From Chitinophaga sp. YR627 (lineage in GTDB: Bacteria > Bacteroidota > Bacteroidia > Chitinophagales > Chitinophagaceae): a stretch of DNA of 64,000 nt. Every line of letters begins with the position of its first letter. The first letter of the stretch is position 1. Positions 59,719 through 64,000 of the stretch are shown piece after piece. Where the stretch lies: NCBI RefSeq assembly GCF_900114995.1, contig NZ_FOUX01000001.1:992001-1056000 (forward strand), in the 5' to 3' direction. Under the pieces are notes generated by a model. It was not told the origin of the DNA, made no database searches, and saw nothing but the letters and a program-made list of their open reading frames with translations. The position numbers and the translations under genes are program-made.

Positions 59719-62700
59719 TTAAAGAACAGGTGCTGGTTCAGTTTTAAGAACCTGCCCATCTTCAACCAGCTTCTTTTTTCCGGCAACTTTTTCGTGAAGC
59801 GCCTGGAACACGACAAATAATACAGGGATGATAAAGAGACCCAGTACGACCCCGCCCAGCATGCCGCCAGCTGCACCGATACTAATTGAATGGTTACCCA
59901 TAGCAGACGGTCCCGTCGCCCGCATCATGGGCGAAATACCCGCTACAAATGCGATCGATGTCATAATGATCGGGCGAATGCGAAGTTTGGCAGCTTCCAA
60001 TGCCGATTCTAAGAGTGTGTGTCCGGCATGTCTGCGTTGAACGGCAAACTCAACGATCAGAATGGCATTTTTTGCCAGTAATCCGATCAGCATAATGAGT
60101 GCTACCTGGATATAAATATTATTGTCGATACCGGCCATGCCGATCGCCAGAAAGACGCCAATGATACCAGTAGGAACAGACAACACGACCGCCAGAGGCA
60201 GTATATAGCTGTTATACTGGGCACACAATAAAAAGTAGACGAATAACAGAGAGAGCGTAAATATGAGCAAAGATTGTCCGCCAGAGGAGATCTCTTCTCT
60301 TGTCATTCCGGAAAACTCGAATGAATAACCTGCAGGTAACACATTCGCCGCTACTTCCCGGACAGCCTGTATCGCATTTCCTGTACTATAACCTGGTTTT
60401 GGTACGGCATTTACGCCTATTGAGTTGAAAAGGTTATAACGGGTGATCGCTTCGGGACCAAACACCCTTTTTAGCGTTACCATCGTATTTATTGGCACCA
60501 TGTTGCCGGTGCTGTTCTTCACATAGATCTCATTCATGGAAGCAGGATCCGCTCGTTCCTCTTTCTCTGCCTGTACCATTACCCGATAATATTTACCAAA
60601 CCGGTTAAAATCGGAAACCTGGGCACTACCAAAATAGGATTGCATGGTGCTTAACACATCCTTTTCATCCACCCCGAGTTGTTCGATCTTTTCGTGATCA
60701 AGGATCATCTCATATTGCGGGTAATCTGCACGGAATGTAGTAAAAGCAACAGCGATTTCCTTACGTTTCATTAATTCAGCAATAAACCGGTTGGCAATAC
60801 CGCCAAACTTATCCAATCTGCCACCTGCTTTATCCTCCAGGACCAGATCCAGTGCATCAACATTGCTGAATCCCGGTACGGTTGGGAAAGAAAAGACAAA
60901 GCATTGCGCACCTTTTATCGTATTAAGACGCTTTTGCAGTTCAGCAATATTTGCTGAGACATCATTCATTTCACCACGTTCGCCGTCTTTTTTCATCCTG
61001 AAAAAAGCTACGCCGGATGAGGGGCTTGTTGAATTGGTCAACACATTAAAACCGGCCACTTCATTGAAAGCAAATTTTGCTTTCATATCTCTTACTTTGT
61101 TAGCCGCTTCATCGAGAATAGCTTGTGTTCTGTTCATCGAAGAACCCGGCGGAAGGTTTACCGAAATCGCAATAAAACCCAGATCTTCTGATGGAATAAA
61201 GCCCGTAGGTGTTCTCCGTATTAGCCAGCCAGTTATCAGCACGATCAGCACCAGTCCCCCAAGACTGGCCCATTTGTATTTGATCATGCGCTTAACCGCT
61301 CCAACGTATTTTCCGGTAACGTTTTCAAATCCTTTGTTGAAAGCAAAGAAAAATCGCTGTTTAAAGTTGGCCGGTTTTCCATGGTGATCATGATTTACGT
61401 CTTTCAATAGTAAGGCACATAGCGCCGGACTAAGGGTTAAGGCATTTAACGCAGATATAGCAATAGCGATCGCCAGCGTAAAGGCGAACTGCCTGTAGAA
61501 CACACCTGCTGAACCTTGCATAAAGCCGACAGGAAGAAATACAGCTGCCATAACAAGGGTAATTGAAATGATCGCACCGGTGATCTCATGCATGGCGGAC
61601 ATAGTGGCTTTCCTTGGAGAAATGTTTCTATGCTCCAGTTTGGAATGCACCGCCTCTACGACCACGATCGCGTCATCCACAACAATACCGATCGCAAGGA
61701 CAAGCGCAAATAAGGTCAGCAGATTGATGGAGAATCCAAAGACAGACATAAAGAAGAAGGTACCAATGACAGCTACGGGCACTGCTATGGCAGGGATCAG
61801 TGTGGACCGGAAGTCCTGTAGAAATATATACACCACAATAAAAACGAGGATGAAAGCTTCCAGCAAAGTATGCTCGACCTGATCGATGGATTGATCCAGC
61901 ATATCTTTGGTATTGTAAAGTATCTGTTGTTTGATCCCCGGTGGGAAATCCTTCTCCGCTTTTTTCAGAAACTCCGCAACTTTGGTCTGTATTTCTCTCG
62001 AATTAGACCCCGGCAGTTGTATGACCTGAAATAAAACACTTTGCTTGTCGTTGACCGTGTTTAATGAATTATAAGTATAGCTGCCTAATTCAACTTTTGC
62101 TACATCCTTCAATTTGAGCATACTACCGTCGGTGTTCGCCCGGATGATCATATTTCCATAATCCTCCGGTTTAGTATACTTACCGGCATATTTTAGCACG
62201 TATTCGAAAGATCTGTTGCTCGATTCTCCAAATCTTCCGGGAGCGGCTTCCTGATTTTTGCTTTTGACAGCTGCCATCACCTCAGTTGGCGTGATATTGT
62301 AAGTAGCCATTTGTGCAGGATTGAGCCAGATCCGCATGGAATAATCCCTGTTACTACCGTAGAATGTTACCTGTCCGACGCCCTGTATACGCTTAAGCTC
62401 TGGTATGATGTTGATTTGCGCATAGTTGGTCAGATAAGTGGCATCATACAACGCAGGCTTTTCGCTCATCAGGTTGATCGCCATAATCAGTGAATTCTGC
62501 ACCTTTTGGGTGGTTATACCCGCCTGAACTACCTCAGGAGGTAGAAGTCCGGTGGCAGATGATACACGGTTCTGCACATTCACCGCTGCCTGATCGGGAT
62601 CAGTACCCAATTTAAAGTAAACTGAAATAATCAGGGTTCCGTCGTTGGCAGAAGTAGAACTCATATAAGTCATATTCTCCACCCCATTTATAGCCTCTTC

Positions 62701-62895
62701 CAGCGGTGGTGCTACGGCACGCACCATCGTTTCAGCATTTGCACCAGGATAATTGGCTGCAACCTGTACAACCGGTGGTGCGATATCGGGGAATTGTTGT
62801 ATAGGCAGATCCTTCAGACCCACCGCGCCAAGAATTACCAGCATGATGGAAACCACCGTCGCGATAACTGGCTTGTCAATAAAAACTTTTAACAT
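59719..62895 (-). CDS. RND multidrug efflux pump, HAE-1/AcrB family
   Basis: 1058 aa. Typical N-terminus (FIDKPVIATVVSIMLVILGA then VGLKDLPIQQFPDIAPPVVQ), the drug-site AATEQ-like pore regions, and the transmembrane proton-relay segment GIVVDDAIVVVEAVHSKLEH with two aspartates. C-terminal half repeats the fold; LLAKNAILIVEFAVQRRHAG and TSIAFVAGISPMM are standard. The trimer exports amphiphilic drugs or bile-type compounds by proton exchange from the periplasm. Adaptor gene 16 bp upstream, channel gene downstream. No dedicated regulator is in the window. Confidence 0.96.
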   Translation of the reverse strand: MLKVFIDKPVIATVVSIMLVILGAVGLKDLPIQQFPDIAPPVVQVAANYPGANAETMVRAVAPPLEEAINGVENMTYMSSTSANDGTLIISVYFKLGTDPDQAAVNVQNRVSSATGLLPPEVVQAGITTQKVQNSLIMAINLMSEKPALYDATYLTNYAQINIIPELKRIQGVGQVTFYGSNRDYSMRIWLNPAQMATYNITPTEVMAAVKSKNQEAAPGRFGESSNRSFEYVLKYAGKYTKPEDYGNMIIRANTDGSMLKLKDVAKVELGSYTYNSLNTVNDKQSVLFQVIQLPGSNSREIQTKVAEFLKKAEKDFPPGIKQQILYNTKDMLDQSIDQVEHTLLEAFILVFIVVYIFLQDFRSTLIPAIAVPVAVIGTFFFMSVFGFSINLLTLFALVLAIGIVVDDAIVVVEAVHSKLEHRNISPRKATMSAMHEITGAIISITLVMAAVFLPVGFMQGSAGVFYRQFAFTLAIAIAISALNALTLSPALCALLLKDVNHDHHGKPANFKQRFFFAFNKGFENVTGKYVGAVKRMIKYKWASLGGLVLIVLITGWLIRRTPTGFIPSEDLGFIAISVNLPPGSSMNRTQAILDEAANKVRDMKAKFAFNEVAGFNVLTNSTSPSSGVAFFRMKKDGERGEMNDVSANIAELQKRLNTIKGAQCFVFSFPTVPGFSNVDALDLVLEDKAGGRLDKFGGIANRFIAELMKRKEIAVAFTTFRADYPQYEMILDHEKIEQLGVDEKDVLSTMQSYFGSAQVSDFNRFGKYYRVMVQAEKEERADPASMNEIYVKNSTGNMVPINTMVTLKRVFGPEAITRYNLFNSIGVNAVPKPGYSTGNAIQAVREVAANVLPAGYSFEFSGMTREEISSGGQSLLIFTLSLLFVYFLLCAQYNSYILPLAVVLSVPTGIIGVFLAIGMAGIDNNIYIQVALIMLIGLLAKNAILIVEFAVQRRHAGHTLLESALEAAKLRIRPIIMTSIAFVAGISPMMRATGPSAMGNHSISIGAAGGMLGGVVLGLFIIPVLFVVFQALHEKVAGKKKLVEDGQVLKTEPAPVL

Positions 62896-62911
62896 GATGT
62901 TGTAATTATGA

Positions 62912-64000
62912 TTAATTGCTCGCCAATTTTTCGTTCGATATTTCAGGCTTTACGGTTACGCCATCCCTGAGAGATTCCAGCCCCTTTAAAACAAGCCGGT
63001 CACCATGTTTTATCCCATTAGAGATATAATAAGTGCTTCCGGTCGATCCGGATATTGTTAATGCCACCTGACGTGCTTTATTATTAGGGTCAACTATAAA
63101 TGCAAATGTTTTATCCTGCATTTCGAATGTGGCAGACTGTGGTACACTGATCACTCCGGATTGTTTAAGTGCCAGTTTTATCCGGCCTGAGTTGCCGGAA
63201 CGTAGTAAACCTTCTTTATTTGGGAATGTTGCGCGTAAAGTAATTGCCCCGGTATTTTTATCAAAAGCTGCATCAACCATATCCAGTGAACCTGTCTGTG
63301 AATATTCTTTTCCTCCGGAGAGTAACATACTTACAGCAGGCGCATTTTTCAATTTCTCAGCGATCGAAGTACCCTTTAAACCATCCTTGAAAGTGACAAA
63401 ATCAGCTTCTCCAATGGAAAAATAAGCATGCACTTCCCGGTTGTCAGAAAGATAGGATAGTGGCTGGGTATCTGAAGGTGCAAGTAGACTCCCTGCTTTC
63501 TTGAAAAGCCTGCCGATATAACCGCTAACTGGCGCTGTGATAGTAGAGAATCCCAATGTGATCTTCGCATTTCCCGCTTTTGCACTTGCTTGCTTTTCCT
63601 TAGCAAGTGCGGCTTCATAGGCCGCTTGCGCAGTTTTTAGCTGATAAGCAGATACCACTTTATTCTGAACCAATGGCGTCAACTTATCGATTTCCAGTTT
63701 TGCTGCAGCCACGCCCGCTTTTGCAGCAAGTAATTCTCCCTCCGCATTGTTGTATTCCTCACGATAAGGTCGCTCGTCTATTTGAAATAAGGGAGCCCCT
63801 TTTTCTACATAAGCGCCTTCAGAAACATATATTTTTTCCAGTATCCCCGGCACCTGGGTTCTGATCTCAACATCGGTTTGACCCTCTAGTTTTGCCGGAT
63901 ATTCCGTATAGACAATGGCATCCCCCGAATTGACGGTAGCCACTGGTACAGTTGGTGTAGTAGCCGTTTGCGATTGTGTACCGCCGGACGAACAGCCCGA
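62912..64000 (-). CDS. RND efflux adaptor (membrane fusion protein), partial
   Basis: 363 codons remain; the gene runs off the right edge. A GTG at 63943 is not a likely start: the frame continues upstream with SGCSSGGTQSQTATTPTVPV, whose Cys looks like a lipobox, so this is an AcrA-type lipoprotein with its signal peptide outside the window. Inside: the biotinyl-lipoyl hybrid motif (RTQVPGILEKIYVSEGAYVE), a helical hairpin (AGVAAAKLEIDKLTPLVQNK), and beta-barrel SGYIGRLFKKAGSLL. It joins pump and outer-membrane channel. Confidence 0.93.
   Translation of the reverse strand, partial: SGCSSGGTQSQTATTPTVPVATVNSGDAIVYTEYPAKLEGQTDVEIRTQVPGILEKIYVSEGAYVEKGAPLFQIDERPYREEYNNAEGELLAAKAGVAAAKLEIDKLTPLVQNKVVSAYQLKTAQAAYEAALAKEKQASAKAGNAKITLGFSTITAPVSGYIGRLFKKAGSLLAPSDTQPLSYLSDNREVHAYFSIGEADFVTFKDGLKGTSIAEKLKNAPAVSMLLSGGKEYSQTGSLDMVDAAFDKNTGAITLRATFPNKEGLLRSGNSGRIKLALKQSGVISVPQSATFEMQDKTFAFIVDPNNKARQVALTISGSTGSTYYISNGIKHGDRLVLKGLESLRDGVTVKPEISNEKLASN

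Overview
The window is chromosomal DNA from a member of the Bacteroidota, most probably a Chitinophaga-like member of the Chitinophagaceae. This is inferred from the Bacteroidota-type promoters (TTTG, 18-20 bp, TAnnTTTG) in front of the tRNA genes and the TetR gene, from the near absence of Shine-Dalgarno sequences, and from family content: DUF6443 Rhs proteins, small exported DUF6520-like proteins, a DUF2723 membrane glycosyltransferase and many AraC regulators. No database search was possible, so the genus is an inference.

Layout. 1-6.6 kb: a GT2 glycosyltransferase, an SDR/AraC pair, a decayed AraC paralogue running into a 130-bp tandem repeat block, a second repeat block of 131-bp direct repeats, another GT2, and a small membrane protein coupled to a queuosine-precursor transporter. 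6.6-10.5 kb: NUDIX hydrolase, CorA, DapF, nucleoside phosphorylase and two tRNA-Cys genes. 10.7-17.7 kb: Crp/Fnr regulator, MauE-like plus small exported protein, DHA2 exporter, an outer-membrane barrel with a kinase-like N-terminal half, and an orphan protein. 17.7-29.2 kb: an unusual inverted-repeat/iteron-like spacer, GNAT and DUF92 genes, a TetR-SDR module with two matching palindromic operators, AraC-regulated redox genes, a candidate small RNA, an ABC ATPase and a Tat-exported phosphoesterase. 29.5-41.9 kb: ankyrin protein, exported Gfo/Idh/MocA oxidoreductase, a vWA/MoxR-type ATPase pair, sugar isomerase, zinc-ribbon protein, the DUF2723 protein, DUF62 enzyme and an SDR.

42.0-45.2 kb is an AT-rich insertion next to tRNA-Lys. 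It holds a compact two-gene operon, a SIR2-like NAD-binding protein and a DUF262 (ParB/GmrS-like) protein, followed by a tRNA-like remnant. This is the best candidate for an undescribed system, probably anti-phage. 45.3-57.8 kb is an Rhs polymorphic-toxin locus: an envelope protein with coiled coil and barrel, two tail-fibre-like proteins sharing a C-terminal module, a giant Rhs-like protein, an Rhs protein with a DUF4160-like C-terminal toxin, an adjacent immunity gene and a lipoprotein. 58.2-64.0 kb is a tripartite RND efflux operon (adaptor, pump, outer-membrane factor) running off the right edge.

The sequence shows several regulatory arrangements directly: an operator placed between the -33 and -7 boxes of the TetR gene and repeated before its probable target; tRNA genes with complete promoters and terminators; and many strong hairpin terminators between convergent genes.
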